Shown piece after piece: positions 36,820-45,680 of a stretch of 64,000 bases of DNA. Position 1 is the first letter of the stretch. The number at the start of each line of letters is the position of its first letter. Both the position numbers and the translations under genes were made by a program. The stretch lies in assembly GCF_030848395.1 (NCBI RefSeq), contig NZ_JAVDBT010000002.1, positions 1 through 64,000 on the forward strand, in the 5' to 3' direction. Source of the stretch: Pseudogemmobacter lacusdianii. Its GTDB lineage: Bacteria; Pseudomonadota; Alphaproteobacteria; Rhodobacterales; Rhodobacteraceae. The notes under the pieces were generated by a model. That model was not told the DNA's origin and did not search any database. It saw only the letters and a list, made by a program, of their open reading frames with translations.

Positions 36820-38211
36820 ATGAGCAAGACCAAGTGGAAGGCGGAAGCCAAAGCCTTGAAGCGGAAAGTGCGTAAATTGCGTGAAAATATCAGCGCAGCC
36901 GCAGGCCCCGTGGCCGAAGCGGTGTCCGATGCCGTCACCGGCGCGGTGACCGATGTGGTCAAAGCGGCGAAAAAGGCCGTCAAGCCCGTCTCGCCACTCG
37001 CCCCCGCCGCCTTCCCGGCCCTGCCGTTGATCGCCGGGGCCGAGTTTGCCGCCATCGGCGCAGGCGTCAAATATCTCGACCGCAAGGACGTGATGTTGGT
37101 GCGCCTTGCCCCCGGCACCGTGATGGCTGGCGCCTTCACCAAATCCACCACCCGCTCGGGCTGCGTGCGCGACTGCCAAACCAAGCTTGCGACCAAGGTC
37201 CCCGCCGGGGCCGGCGCCGCCATCGTGGTGAACTCGGGCAATTCCAACGCCTTCACCGGCAAAGTCGGCGATGAGGCCGTGGCCGCCGTCACTGGCGCCG
37301 TGGCCGAAGCGCTCGCCCTGCCCGCCTCGCGCGTCTTCTCCTCCTCGACCGGCGTGATCGGTGAGCCTTTGCAGCATGGCAAGATCACCGCCGTCGTGCC
37401 CGCTTTGGCCGCCGATCTCACCGAGACCGGCATCCAGATGGCCGCCGAGGCGATCATGACCACCGACACTTTCCCCAAAGGCGCCGCCGCCACGATCGAG
37501 GGCGAAGGGGGCAAGATCCACATCTCCGGCATCGCCAAAGGCTCGGGCATGATCGCGCCCGATATGGCAACGATGCTGGTCTATATCTTCACCGATGCAA
37601 AAATCTCGGCCAGCAATCTGCAAAAGATGGTCGACCGCAACCTGAACGGCAGTTTCAACTCGATCACCGTCGACAGCGACACCTCGACCTCCGACACGCT
37701 TTTGATCGCCGCCACCGGCCAAAGCCCGGCGGCAGAGTTGAAAGGCCCCAGCCTCAAAGCCTTTGAGACCGCGCTTGCGGGCGTGATGCGCGACCTTGCC
37801 TTGCAAGTGGTGCGCGACGGCGAAGGTGCGACCAAACTCGTGGAGGTGAAGGTCACCGGCGCTGCCTCGGATGAGGACGCCGCCAAAGTCGCCTTCGCCA
37901 TCGCCAATTCGCCCTTGGTCAAAACTGCCGTCGCGGGCGAAGACCCGAACTGGGGCCGCATCGTCATGGCCGTCGGCAAATCCGGCGCCAATGCCGAGCG
38001 CGACCGCCTCACCATCCGCTTTGGCGATATCATCGTGGCCAAAAACGGCTGGCGCGCGCCCTCTTACTCCGAAGAGGCCGGGGCGACTTACATGAAGCAA
38101 GCCGAGCTCACCATCGGCGTCGATCTCGGCCTTGGCCGCGCCAAGCGCTCGGTCTGGACCTGCGATCTCACCAATCGCTACATCGAGATCAACGCCGACT
38201 ACCGCTCGTAA
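36820..38211 (+). CDS. argJ: Bifunctional ornithine acetyltransferase / NAGS ArgJ with basic N-terminal extension
   Basis: Transfers acetyl from N-acetylornithine to glutamate in the cyclic arginine pathway. 463 residues, longer than the usual roughly 400. The family's core starts at 'VSPLAPAAFPALP' (about residue 57); before it is a Lys/Ala-rich helical extension of about 55 residues. The precursor is self-cleaved before the threonine in 'GSGMIAPDMATML', T251. 'SGNSNAFTGKVG' is another landmark. A good GGAGGG precedes ATG 36820, so the extension is probably real. Its role is not known. mutT follows. Confidence 0.93.
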   Translation: MSKTKWKAEAKALKRKVRKLRENISAAAGPVAEAVSDAVTGAVTDVVKAAKKAVKPVSPLAPAAFPALPLIAGAEFAAIGAGVKYLDRKDVMLVRLAPGTVMAGAFTKSTTRSGCVRDCQTKLATKVPAGAGAAIVVNSGNSNAFTGKVGDEAVAAVTGAVAEALALPASRVFSSSTGVIGEPLQHGKITAVVPALAADLTETGIQMAAEAIMTTDTFPKGAAATIEGEGGKIHISGIAKGSGMIAPDMATMLVYIFTDAKISASNLQKMVDRNLNGSFNSITVDSDTSTSDTLLIAATGQSPAAELKGPSLKAFETALAGVMRDLALQVVRDGEGATKLVEVKVTGAASDEDAAKVAFAIANSPLVKTAVAGEDPNWGRIVMAVGKSGANAERDRLTIRFGDIIVAKNGWRAPSYSEEAGATYMKQAELTIGVDLGLGRAKRSVWTCDLTNRYIEINADYRS

Positions 38212-38260
38212 CAGACACTCCCAACCCGTTCATTTTCTGTCTGATAAATATCCCGGGGGT

Positions 38261-38279
38261 CCGGGGGCAGCGCCCCCGG
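38261..38279. other. GC-rich hairpin between argJ and mutT
   Basis: CCGGGGGC and GCCCCCGG form a perfect eight-base stem with an AGC loop, in a longer G-rich block from about 38250. There is no T run. GC-rich intergenic hairpins of this kind recur in rhodobacterial genomes in my recollection. It may be a terminator or mRNA-stability element. Confidence 0.5.
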
Positions 38280-38304
38280 CCTCCCCATATCTAAAGGCGC
38301 CACA

Positions 38305-38703
38305 ATGAAGATCCTCCTCGTCTCCGCCGTGGCGCTGATCGATGCCGATGGCCGCGTGCTTCTTGCGCAACGCCCCGAAGGCAAATCCCTCGCCGGACTT
38401 TGGGAATTTCCCGGCGGCAAGGTCGATCCCGGCGAGACGCCAGAAGCCGCGCTGATCCGCGAGCTGCAAGAAGAGCTTGGCATCGACACTTGGAAAAGCT
38501 GCCTCGCGCCGCTCACCTTCGCCAGCCACAGCTACGAGGATTTCCACCTTCTGATGCCGCTCTTCGCCTGCCGCCGCTGGGAGGGGATCCCGCAGCCGCG
38601 CGAGGGCCAGAAACTCGCTTGGGTCGCGCCCGATAAGCTCCGCGATTACCCCATGCCACCTGCGGATCTGCCGCTGATCCCAATCTTGCGCGATTGGCTC
38701 TAG
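38305..38703 (+). CDS. mutT: Nudix hydrolase MutT (8-oxo-dGTP diphosphatase)
   Basis: Cleans oxidised dGTP from the nucleotide pool. 132 residues with an intact Nudix box from 'GGKVDPGETPEAAL' to 'RELQEELGI' (REx2E-E pattern) and the MutT start 'VSAVALIDADGRVLLAQRPEGKSLAGLWEFPGG'-type region. It is 93 bases after argJ, separated by the GC hairpin, and is followed by a clear terminator. Confidence 0.93.
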   Translation: MKILLVSAVALIDADGRVLLAQRPEGKSLAGLWEFPGGKVDPGETPEAALIRELQEELGIDTWKSCLAPLTFASHSYEDFHLLMPLFACRRWEGIPQPREGQKLAWVAPDKLRDYPMPPADLPLIPILRDWL

Positions 38704-38742
38704 CGCATTGTCAGCCCGGCCTCACAGATGCATCGAATAAAG

Positions 38743-38770
38743 AAGGGCCGCCCTCAGCTGCGGCCCTTTT
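38743..38770. terminator. Bidirectional rho-independent terminator
   Basis: AAGGGCCGC pairs with GCGGCCCTT around an eight-base loop, followed by TT. It separates the convergent mutT (plus) and uroporphyrinogen-decarboxylase-family gene (minus). Confidence 0.85.
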
Positions 38771-38834
38771 GCTTATCTGAACATCCGCCGCGCCGCGGAT
38801 CACGCCGCGCGGCAATAGCCCTTAGCCGCTCACC

Positions 38835-39845
38835 TTAGCCAAGCCCGCGGATCTTCTCGGCCAAACGCGCCAGAACCGGCGCTTCCACATCGGCCGGCAC
38901 CGCGCAGGTCGGCCCCAAGACCAGACGGCGCCCGCCCGTGGCTTGCCACGCCGCCTCGGCCTCGCGCGCAAGCTCAGCCTCATCGCGGGCAGCAAAGGCC
39001 GAGACACTCAGCCCCGACCACAGCACCTTATCGGTCAGTTGCGCCGCCTCTCCCAACGCCGGATTGCGGCCCGAGGTGCTGTCGTAGCTGATGATCTGCA
39101 CCGGCTGCTCGGCAGCAATCTGCAGATGCGTATGCGCGCGGCAAGCGTGGATGATGTTGAGCCAAGCCCCCTCCGCGATTGCGGCCTCGAACACCCGGCG
39201 CTCATAGGGCGCGGCCCAGTCGCGGTATTGATCCGGCGTGAGCTGATCGGCATCCCAAGCCGTGGTCGTGATGAAGACACCATCGCCGCCCGCCCGCACC
39301 AAAGCCCGAGCATAGGCCTCAAGGCTGCGGGTGACGACCTCAAGCCCGTGGCGCACCGCCTCGGGCATCTCTTGCATATCCGCCTTCAGCCGATCGGTCT
39401 CGCCCGCGGTCTTGCGCTGCGCGCCGCGCAGGCGGGTCAGCACGGTCAGAGGGGAAAAGATCGTATGGACGCAAGGCGTATCCGCTCCCACTTCGGCCTT
39501 CAGCAATCTTGCCGCGGCGACATGATCCCCCAAAGGCCCGGTGGCAGGGTCGAGCTCGGCCAGTCGCAGATAATCCTCGCGCGATTTGACCACATGGTCA
39601 GTCATCACCGGGCCTTGCACATCGTCATAGACATGCGCGCAGCCCCAAGCCTCGCCGTAATAGGTGGCGCGGGACTGCACTTTGATAAAGTCCCAATTCC
39701 CGGCGCGGTTAAATTCCACCAGCCGGGCGGCCAGTGAAACCGGGTCTTGCTCGGCCGCATGCTTGTGCTGAAAGAAGCTGGCGACGGGGGCGGTGACGCG
39801 CTCTCCGGCCAAAAGGGCCTGAATGCGCTCTTTCTTCAGTGACAT
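38835..39845 (-). CDS. Uroporphyrinogen-decarboxylase-family protein (not HemE)
   Basis: 336 residues of the URO-D fold ('SLKKERIQALLAGERV', 'FIKVQSRATYYGEAWG', 'GGDGVFITTTAWDAD', 'IIHACRAHTHLQI', 'VLGPTCAVPADV'). HemE motifs are not seen; the family also contains cobamide-dependent methyltransferases, and the His/Cys pair near 'HACRAH' could be a metal site. It is the last gene of an operon with a polyamine-type ABC transporter, 18 bases after its ATPase, so it probably handles the imported compound. No corrinoid protein gene is in the window, and the substrate is unknown. Confidence 0.8.
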   Translation of the reverse strand: MSLKKERIQALLAGERVTAPVASFFQHKHAAEQDPVSLAARLVEFNRAGNWDFIKVQSRATYYGEAWGCAHVYDDVQGPVMTDHVVKSREDYLRLAELDPATGPLGDHVAAARLLKAEVGADTPCVHTIFSPLTVLTRLRGAQRKTAGETDRLKADMQEMPEAVRHGLEVVTRSLEAYARALVRAGGDGVFITTTAWDADQLTPDQYRDWAAPYERRVFEAAIAEGAWLNIIHACRAHTHLQIAAEQPVQIISYDSTSGRNPALGEAAQLTDKVLWSGLSVSAFAARDEAELAREAEAAWQATGGRRLVLGPTCAVPADVEAPVLARLAEKIRGLG

Positions 39846-39863
39846 AAGGGGGGTGGTCCTTTC

Positions 39864-40934
39864 TTAAGCTGCAAGCACGATGCCGTCAGCATCCTGCCAG
39901 CCCAGCCAAACCGAACTGTCGCCAGCTTCGATGCGGCGCTCTTCGGGGTTAAAATCCATCTCGATCCGCCGGCCAAATGCATCGGCGAAAAGCGCCGTCG
40001 ATTTGGCGCCCTTGTACGACAGCGACTGCAGCCGCGCCTCGATCGCATTGCCCTGAGGCCGCTCGGTCGCCAGCGCAACTTTTTCGGGACGCACGGCGAC
40101 AACCACCGCGTCCCCGGCCTTCAGCGGGGCAGAGCCCAGCCGTGCGCTCAGCGTGCCGCCCGCCACCTCGACCCGCCCAATGCCCGCCGAGGCCTCTTGC
40201 AACCGCCCTTCAAAGAAGTTGCTCTTGCCAATGAACGAGGCGACGAAGCGGCTTTGGGGATCGCGATAAAGTTCAACCGGCGCGCCTTGTTGCTCGATCC
40301 GGCCTTTGTTCATCACCACCACCACATCCGACATGGTCAGCGCCTCTTCTTGGTCATGGGTGACGAAGACAAAGGCCTTTCCGGTCGCGCGCTGCAGGGA
40401 TTTCAGCTCATGCTGCATCTCTTCGCGCAGCTTGGCATCCAGCGCGCCCAAGGGTTCATCCAGCAACAAAAGCGCCGGGTCGCGCGCCAAGGCCCGCGCC
40501 AAAGCCACCCGCTGACGCTGACCTCCCGAAAGCATCGCCGGCAACCGCTGCGCCATATCGGGAAGGCGCACAAGCTGCATCAACTCATCCACGCGCTGGC
40601 GAATAACATCGCGCGGCGCGCCTTTGCGCTTCAGCCCAAAGGCAATGTTCTCAGCCACCGTCATATGCGGGAACAGCGCATAATCTTGGAACACCAGATT
40701 GGTATCGCGGTGGTTCGGCGCAACATGGGTCACGTCTTTGCCCGCCAAAAGCACCTGCCCTGCGGCTGGGGTCTCAAACCCGCCGATCATCCGCAGCGTC
40801 GTGGATTTGCCGCAACCCGAGGGCCCCAAAAGCGTGACGAACGCCCCCTCAGGGATCGCCAAATTCAAACGGTCAATCACCGTCACATCGCCATATCGGG
40901 CGGTGATGTCGCGCAAAACGCAGATATCGGTCAT
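39864..40934 (-). CDS. ABC transporter ATP-binding protein, polyamine (PotA) type
   Basis: 356 residues: ABC ATPase with 'GPSGCGKSTTLRMIGG', 'LVFQDYALFPHMT', signature 'LSGGQRQRVALARAL', 'LLLDEPLGALDAKLR' and 'VTHDQEEAL', then a C-terminal TOBE-like domain ('AVRPEKVALA'). The start overlaps the inner-membrane permease gene upstream by four bases. The class imports spermidine, putrescine, iron or opine-like substrates; which one here is not determined. Confidence 0.9.
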   Translation of the reverse strand: MTDICVLRDITARYGDVTVIDRLNLAIPEGAFVTLLGPSGCGKSTTLRMIGGFETPAAGQVLLAGKDVTHVAPNHRDTNLVFQDYALFPHMTVAENIAFGLKRKGAPRDVIRQRVDELMQLVRLPDMAQRLPAMLSGGQRQRVALARALARDPALLLLDEPLGALDAKLREEMQHELKSLQRATGKAFVFVTHDQEEALTMSDVVVVMNKGRIEQQGAPVELYRDPQSRFVASFIGKSNFFEGRLQEASAGIGRVEVAGGTLSARLGSAPLKAGDAVVVAVRPEKVALATERPQGNAIEARLQSLSYKGAKSTALFADAFGRRIEMDFNPEERRIEAGDSSVWLGWQDADGIVLAA

Positions 40935-41728
40935 TTGCGGGCTCCAATCCGGCGCAGCGTGCGTTCACCGACAAAGCCCATCGAAAGCGTGACGAGCAGC
41001 ACAATGCTGGCGATCGCGTTGATCTGAGGAGAGATTCCGGTCGACATACGCTCGAAGACCAGAATGGGCAGGGTCGGCTCGAACCCACCAAGGAAGAAGG
41101 ATCGGTTGAAGTCATCCATGCTCAGCAAAAGCCCAAAAAGGCTGGCGCCGATCAGCGAGGGCTTCAAGAACGGCAGCGTGATCAGGCAAAAAGCGGTGAT
41201 CGGGCTGGCACCAAGATCTTTCGCGGCCTCGGTCTGCGATTTTGGCAGATGGGACAGACGTGCCAGCACCATAAGCGAGACAAAAGGCACCGCATGGACC
41301 GTATGGGCCATGATGATCGCCGGCACGCCTAGCTCTAGTCCGATGTCGAAGGCGAAAATCCGCAGCGAAATCGCCGAGATGATGCCCGGCGCCGCCAGCG
41401 GAATGCACAAGATGACAAAGGCCACAGCCTTGGCCAGCCCTTGCAACCGCTCAAGCGCGACAGCGGCCCAAGTGCCCACGACCAAAGCGATCAGCGTCGA
41501 GACGGCCGCGACGAAAGCGGTGGTCGCCACCGCCCCCAAAATCGCCGGATCGGCCAGTGCCGCCCCATACCAATCCAGAGTCAAACCTTTGATCGGAAAG
41601 CCTAAAAACTCAGAATTCTTGAAGCTCATCAAGATCATCACGAAGATCGGGAGCACCAAGAAGGCTACGAAAAGCATGTAATAGGCCTGCAGCAGCCAGC
41701 TGCCGACCCATGCAAAACTGCGGGTCAT
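40931..41728 (-). CDS. ABC transporter permease, PotC type
   Basis: 265 residues from ATG 41728 (ATGA overlap with the upstream permease stop; the frame is open to 41830 but those codons duplicate the end of that gene). Six membrane segments and the EAA loop 'SQTEAAKDLGASPITAFCLITLP'. It pairs with the PotB-like permease. Confidence 0.9.
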   Translation of the reverse strand: MTRSFAWVGSWLLQAYYMLFVAFLVLPIFVMILMSFKNSEFLGFPIKGLTLDWYGAALADPAILGAVATTAFVAAVSTLIALVVGTWAAVALERLQGLAKAVAFVILCIPLAAPGIISAISLRIFAFDIGLELGVPAIIMAHTVHAVPFVSLMVLARLSHLPKSQTEAAKDLGASPITAFCLITLPFLKPSLIGASLFGLLLSMDDFNRSFFLGGFEPTLPILVFERMSTGISPQINAIASIVLLVTLSMGFVGERTLRRIGARK

Positions 41729-42585
41729 CTTGCCCTTCCTTTGCGCCGCTGGATCACCAGCATCATCAGCGCCGCGATCGTCAAAGAGGCCGTCAGCAGC
41801 AAGACCGAAAACGCAGATCCGACGGGCCATTGTGACCCAGCGGTGTGAAAGAAGGTGCCGATGGTCTCCGAGAACATGCTCGTCCCCGGTCCTCCCAAGA
41901 GCGCGGGCACCGAATAGGTGCCGACATTGGCCAAAAACACCAACGCGCAGCCCGTTGCCACCCCCTCGCGCGAGAGCGGCAGAATGATGTCAAAGAACCG
42001 GCTCACCGGACCCGCGCCAAGGTCGCGCCCCGCCTCTAGAAGATTATCAGGGATCTTCTCGATCGCGGCATAGATCGGCATCAGCATGTAAAGCGCGGAC
42101 AGATGGATGATCCCGGTCGACAGCGAGAAATAGCCGTAAAGCATCCGCAACGGCCGTTCTAGAATGCCCAAGTTCAGCAAAACCCAGTTGACGGCACCGC
42201 GGTTGCCAAAGGTTACGGTGATCGAGAAAATCCGAATGATCTCACCCACCCAGAACGGGGCAAATAGGATCATCAGATAGGTCAGCTTGCGCTCAGCCCG
42301 CACGCCCTTGGCCAGAAAGAACGCCAGCGGATAGGTCAGCACCAACAGCAAAAGCGTGGCGCTGAACGAAAAGACCAAAGTGCGCAACATCGGCACGATG
42401 TAGACATCATTGGCAAAGAAGGCCGTGTAATTGGCCAGTGTTGCCACCTCGGCACTGCCGGGCAAAGGCGGAAAACTCTCTAGAAAACTGATGCGCAGCA
42501 TCGCCAGCATCGGGCCAAGATGCAAAAGCAGGATCCAAAATGCCGGAAACGCAAGCAATGCGATCCTGGCCGGCTGGGTGTTCAT
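41725..42585 (-). CDS. ABC transporter permease, PotB type
   Basis: 286 residues from ATG 42585, preferred over 42648 because the first membrane segment follows it closely ('RIALLAFPAFWILLLHLGPML'). Six membrane segments and the EAA loop 'LLEAGRDLGAGPVSRFFDIILPL'. It overlaps its partner permease by four bases and lies about 60 bases after the binding-protein gene. Confidence 0.9.
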   Translation of the reverse strand: MNTQPARIALLAFPAFWILLLHLGPMLAMLRISFLESFPPLPGSAEVATLANYTAFFANDVYIVPMLRTLVFSFSATLLLLVLTYPLAFFLAKGVRAERKLTYLMILFAPFWVGEIIRIFSITVTFGNRGAVNWVLLNLGILERPLRMLYGYFSLSTGIIHLSALYMLMPIYAAIEKIPDNLLEAGRDLGAGPVSRFFDIILPLSREGVATGCALVFLANVGTYSVPALLGGPGTSMFSETIGTFFHTAGSQWPVGSAFSVLLLTASLTIAALMMLVIQRRKGRAR

Positions 42586-42644
42586 AAGCGTCTTCCGCAA
42601 AAAGAAAGCCCGCCCGGCCCTATGCAGGCCGGACGGGATTGGGA

Positions 42645-43733
42645 TCAAGAGGCTTTGATCTCGGCCACAGCCACGTCGATCAGCTCGTATTTCAGGCCCG
42701 AGGCCGTGGGGCTTTCGAAATGGATGCGCTTCAGGTCTTCGTCTGAGAAGGCAAAGATGGCCTTCTCGGCCTCGGTCATCGGATCGGCAAAGCCGCTGAA
42801 GGTCGGCAAAGAGCCGCTCGAACGGGCGATCTGGGTGCCGATCTCGGGCTCCGAAAGGAAGGCGTCCAAGAAGGTATAGGCGGCTTCGGCATTCGGGGCA
42901 TGCCGGGCGATGCCAAGGCTGCGCACAAAGCCAAAAGTGCCTTCTTTCGGGATGCGGAAGCGGAACGGCATCTCGCCGTTCAAAAGCCGCGCGGCCTCGC
43001 CAAAGCTGATCTGGCCGACATCAATCTCGTCATTGATGAAAAGCTGCTGCTGCTCGGTCGAGCTTTCGGTGTATTTCAGCAAGATGCCCTTATTTGCGAT
43101 CACGAAGTCGCGGGCTTGGTTCACCACGTCCTGCGCCTTGGCGCGGTCGTCGATGTAGGAGTTAAAGGTGATGTCATTGCCCTGATAGGCAATCGCCAGA
43201 CTGATCGCATCCAGCACCACATAGCTCACGCGGCCCGCAAAGGCCTCGTTGAACAGGCTGCCCCAGCTGCTGCCGTCTTCTTCGCTGACAAGATCAGGAT
43301 TGCTGCCCAGACCGGTCGCGCCAAGGGCAACCGGAACGCTCCAAACATCGCCATCCGCTTTCAGCCAATCGGCCTCGCTGTAGATCGGGTTCAATGCCGA
43401 CCAACCGGGCAGACGGCTCACATCAACCGGAGCCAGCAAATCGCTGCCGCGGAATTGCGGGATGCGGTGCGCCGCAACCGTGCAGATATCCGTCACCGGG
43501 CTGGAGGTCTCGGTGACCATCGTGTTGAACTGCTTGCCTTGGTCGGCGACGATACGGATGTTCAGGGTGATCCCCGTCTCCGCCTCGAACTTGGCCTTGA
43601 AGGCATCGGGCACATGGCCAGCATAGGTCATGATATTGACCTCTTGGCTCTTGGCGCGCGCGATCGCCGGGGCGAACAGTGACAGCGATGCTGCGGCACC
43701 TGCAGTGCGCAGGATGCTCCGTCTTGAAATCAT
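42645..43733 (-). CDS. Periplasmic substrate-binding protein, PotD/F type
   Basis: 362 residues with a twin-arginine signal ('SRRSILRTAGAAASLSLFAPAIARAK') and a spermidine/putrescine-type binding fold ('VNIMTYAGHVPDAFKAKFEAETG', 'VPVALGATGLGSN', 'AEAAYTFLDAFLSEPEIG'). It is the first gene of the transporter operon, 17 bases after the GntR regulator in the same direction. The ligand cannot be deduced. Confidence 0.9.
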   Translation of the reverse strand: MISRRSILRTAGAAASLSLFAPAIARAKSQEVNIMTYAGHVPDAFKAKFEAETGITLNIRIVADQGKQFNTMVTETSSPVTDICTVAAHRIPQFRGSDLLAPVDVSRLPGWSALNPIYSEADWLKADGDVWSVPVALGATGLGSNPDLVSEEDGSSWGSLFNEAFAGRVSYVVLDAISLAIAYQGNDITFNSYIDDRAKAQDVVNQARDFVIANKGILLKYTESSTEQQQLFINDEIDVGQISFGEAARLLNGEMPFRFRIPKEGTFGFVRSLGIARHAPNAEAAYTFLDAFLSEPEIGTQIARSSGSLPTFSGFADPMTEAEKAIFAFSDEDLKRIHFESPTASGLKYELIDVAVAEIKAS

Positions 43734-43750
43734 TTTCTTCTCCAGTTGGT

Positions 43751-44479
43751 TTAACCTGCGACCAGCTCCGCACCGCGAAGGGATCGACTTTCCAGCGCAG
43801 CCTTGCGCACCTGCTCGTAGCTATGGTCGAGCAGGTCCGTGGCGATCTTTTCCGCTTTTTCAGGATCAGGCGCGGTCAGCGCCTCCAGCAGGGCCTCATG
43901 CCCATGCGACCATTCTTCCGAGCGGCTTTTCAGGCGGAAGCCCAGATACAGGATCCGCGCCGCCTCATCATGCAGCTGCTCAACCATCCGGCCCAAGCGC
44001 GGCAGCCCTGCCGCATAGCCCAGCGCCACATGGAATTGACGGTTGGCCTCAAGAAAGGCCAGCTCCCCCTCGATATCACCCGCCGTGTACGAAGCCCGGC
44101 ACAGTTGATCCAAAGCGCGCAACCTTGGCTCATCGATCCGGCCCGCCGCCAGACGAACGGAATAGGGCTCAAGCCGCCGGCGCAGCATGAAAACCTCATC
44201 AATATCGGCAAGCGTCAGCGGCGCGACCTGATGGCCCGAGCGTGCGCGCGGGACAATCAGCCCGTCCTGCGCCAACCGCGTCAGCGCCTTGCGGATCGAG
44301 GCGCGACCAAAGCTGTAACGCTTTTCAAGCATAGCCTCAGACACCGCAGCACCGGGCGCAATCCGCGACAGAACGATATCGCTCTTGATCGAACGATAGG
44401 CGTCTTCACCGGCCGGGAGGGTTTCAGCACTAGGGGGTTCAACATTCATATCTGCATCTTCATGACTGGCATCTGACAT
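43751..44479 (-). CDS. GntR-family transcriptional regulator, FCD (FadR-like) type
   Basis: 242 residues: winged-helix DNA-binding domain (about 25-90, 'YRSIKSDIVLSRIAPGAAVSEAMLEKRY', 'GRASIRKALTRLAQDGLIV') and a C-terminal FCD ligand domain (about 100-225) with the metal-type 'DEVFMLRRRLEPYSVRLAA', 'NRQFHVALGYAAG' and a late His. It probably controls the downstream transporter operon and the divergent PLP-enzyme gene. ATG 44449 is a possible later start, which would free the palindrome at 44474-44483 from the coding region. Confidence 0.9.
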   Translation of the reverse strand: MSDASHEDADMNVEPPSAETLPAGEDAYRSIKSDIVLSRIAPGAAVSEAMLEKRYSFGRASIRKALTRLAQDGLIVPRARSGHQVAPLTLADIDEVFMLRRRLEPYSVRLAAGRIDEPRLRALDQLCRASYTAGDIEGELAFLEANRQFHVALGYAAGLPRLGRMVEQLHDEAARILYLGFRLKSRSEEWSHGHEALLEALTAPDPEKAEKIATDLLDHSYEQVRKAALESRSLRGAELVAG

Positions 44480-44483
44480 GTCA
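44474..44483. promoter_or_regulatory. Palindrome, possible regulator site
   Basis: TGACATGTCA is a perfect ten-base palindrome at the start of the regulator gene, facing the divergent PLP-enzyme gene. FadR-type regulators bind short palindromes. It overlaps the first possible start codon of the regulator, which weakens the idea unless the start is at 44449. Confidence 0.35.
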
Positions 44484-44584
44484 AATGTAAAAATTTAACC
44501 TATCAGATTGGGGTTGATTGGAATATCAGTCTCTCTGCGCCCCACACCTTAGGAAGCGCATTCTCTCTAACTACGGAACGTCAG

Positions 44585-45571
44585 ATGATACCGAATCGCC
44601 CCCGCGTGCGCCTTACAAATGGTCCAACCCCGCTGGAACATCTGCCAAGGCTTTCGGCGCATCTTGGCGGGCCCCGGATCTTGATGAAACGCGATGATTC
44701 TCAATCACTTGGTCTTGGCGGAAACAAGATCCGCAAGCTTGAGTTTCATCTTGGGGCGGCGCTTGCAGCCGGCGCGACCGAGGTCATCACCACCGGAGCG
44801 CTGCAATCAAACCACGCAAGGCTCACCGCCGCTGCCTGCGCCAAACTGGGGCTGAACTGCCATTTGATTCTGAAGCCCGCCGTGCCGCGCGACAATGTTG
44901 CCTATACGGCAAACGGCAACCTCGTGCTCAATGCTTTGGCTGGTGCGCAGGTGACTTGGGTTGAGGCAAAAGCCGACAGCTTGGCCGAGATGCATGCGCT
45001 TTCCACCCGCCTCGAGGCCCAAGGCCGCAAGGTCTGGATCGTGCCAATGGGCGGCAGCGACGCGCTTGGCAGCCTTGGCTATGTGGTCGCAGCGGATGAA
45101 ATTTTGGACCAAACCGCCTCCGAGGGCAGCCCTTCGGCCGTGGTGGTGGCCAGCGGCTCTGGCGGCACCCATGCTGGGCTTTTGGCCGGCCTGACCCAGC
45201 GCGGCTTTGCCGGGAGCCTTGAGGGCGCTTGCGTCTATGAGACGGCGCAAGGCCAGCTTGGCAAGGTGCAGCGCCTTACGGCCGAGACCTTGGCCCTGCT
45301 CGACCCGGACACCCCCCTGCCCGCAGGCGCGGTGCGCTGCTGTGACAGTCAACTTGGCCCGGCCTATGGCATCCCAACCCAAGCCATGCACGAGGCGCTC
45401 AGTCTGGTCGCCCGGCTTGAAGGGATCTACCTTGATCCGGTTTATTCAGGCAAAGCAATGGCTTGGCTAATCGCCAATATCGCGAAATGGTCACGCGATG
45501 AAACGGTGGTCTTTGTCCACACCGGCGGCAGCCCGGCGCTCTTCGCCTATCCCGAGATCTTCCTCGGCTGA
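44585..45571 (+). CDS. PLP-dependent D-cysteine desulfhydrase / ACC-deaminase family enzyme
   Basis: 328 residues, fold-type II PLP enzyme. The PLP lysine is expected at K48 in 'LGLGGNKIRKLEF'; 'TTGALQSNHARLTAAACA', 'VASGSGGTHAGLLAG' and 'VFVHTGGSPALFAY' are further family motifs. Relatives are D-cysteine desulfhydrase, ACC deaminase and L-cysteate sulfo-lyase (CuyA), the last well known in marine rhodobacteria; these cannot be separated by eye. Divergent from the GntR regulator and ABC operon, so it probably degrades the imported amine or sulfonate-like compound. Confidence 0.87.
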   Translation: MIPNRPRVRLTNGPTPLEHLPRLSAHLGGPRILMKRDDSQSLGLGGNKIRKLEFHLGAALAAGATEVITTGALQSNHARLTAAACAKLGLNCHLILKPAVPRDNVAYTANGNLVLNALAGAQVTWVEAKADSLAEMHALSTRLEAQGRKVWIVPMGGSDALGSLGYVVAADEILDQTASEGSPSAVVVASGSGGTHAGLLAGLTQRGFAGSLEGACVYETAQGQLGKVQRLTAETLALLDPDTPLPAGAVRCCDSQLGPAYGIPTQAMHEALSLVARLEGIYLDPVYSGKAMAWLIANIAKWSRDETVVFVHTGGSPALFAYPEIFLG

Positions 45572-45680
45572 CGCCTCGCCGCGTCGCCTCCACGCAAGGC
45601 TCAGCCCAGCATCGACCAGCGTGTCTTTCCGGCACGCTGGCCTCCCCCTCTGGCAGCCCCCCGCCGCTTTCGATGCACCC

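Noticed and set aside
35698-38100. 800-codon frame antisense to parvulin and argJ
   Set aside because: Gly/His-rich shadow of two real genes; no plausible start or domain.
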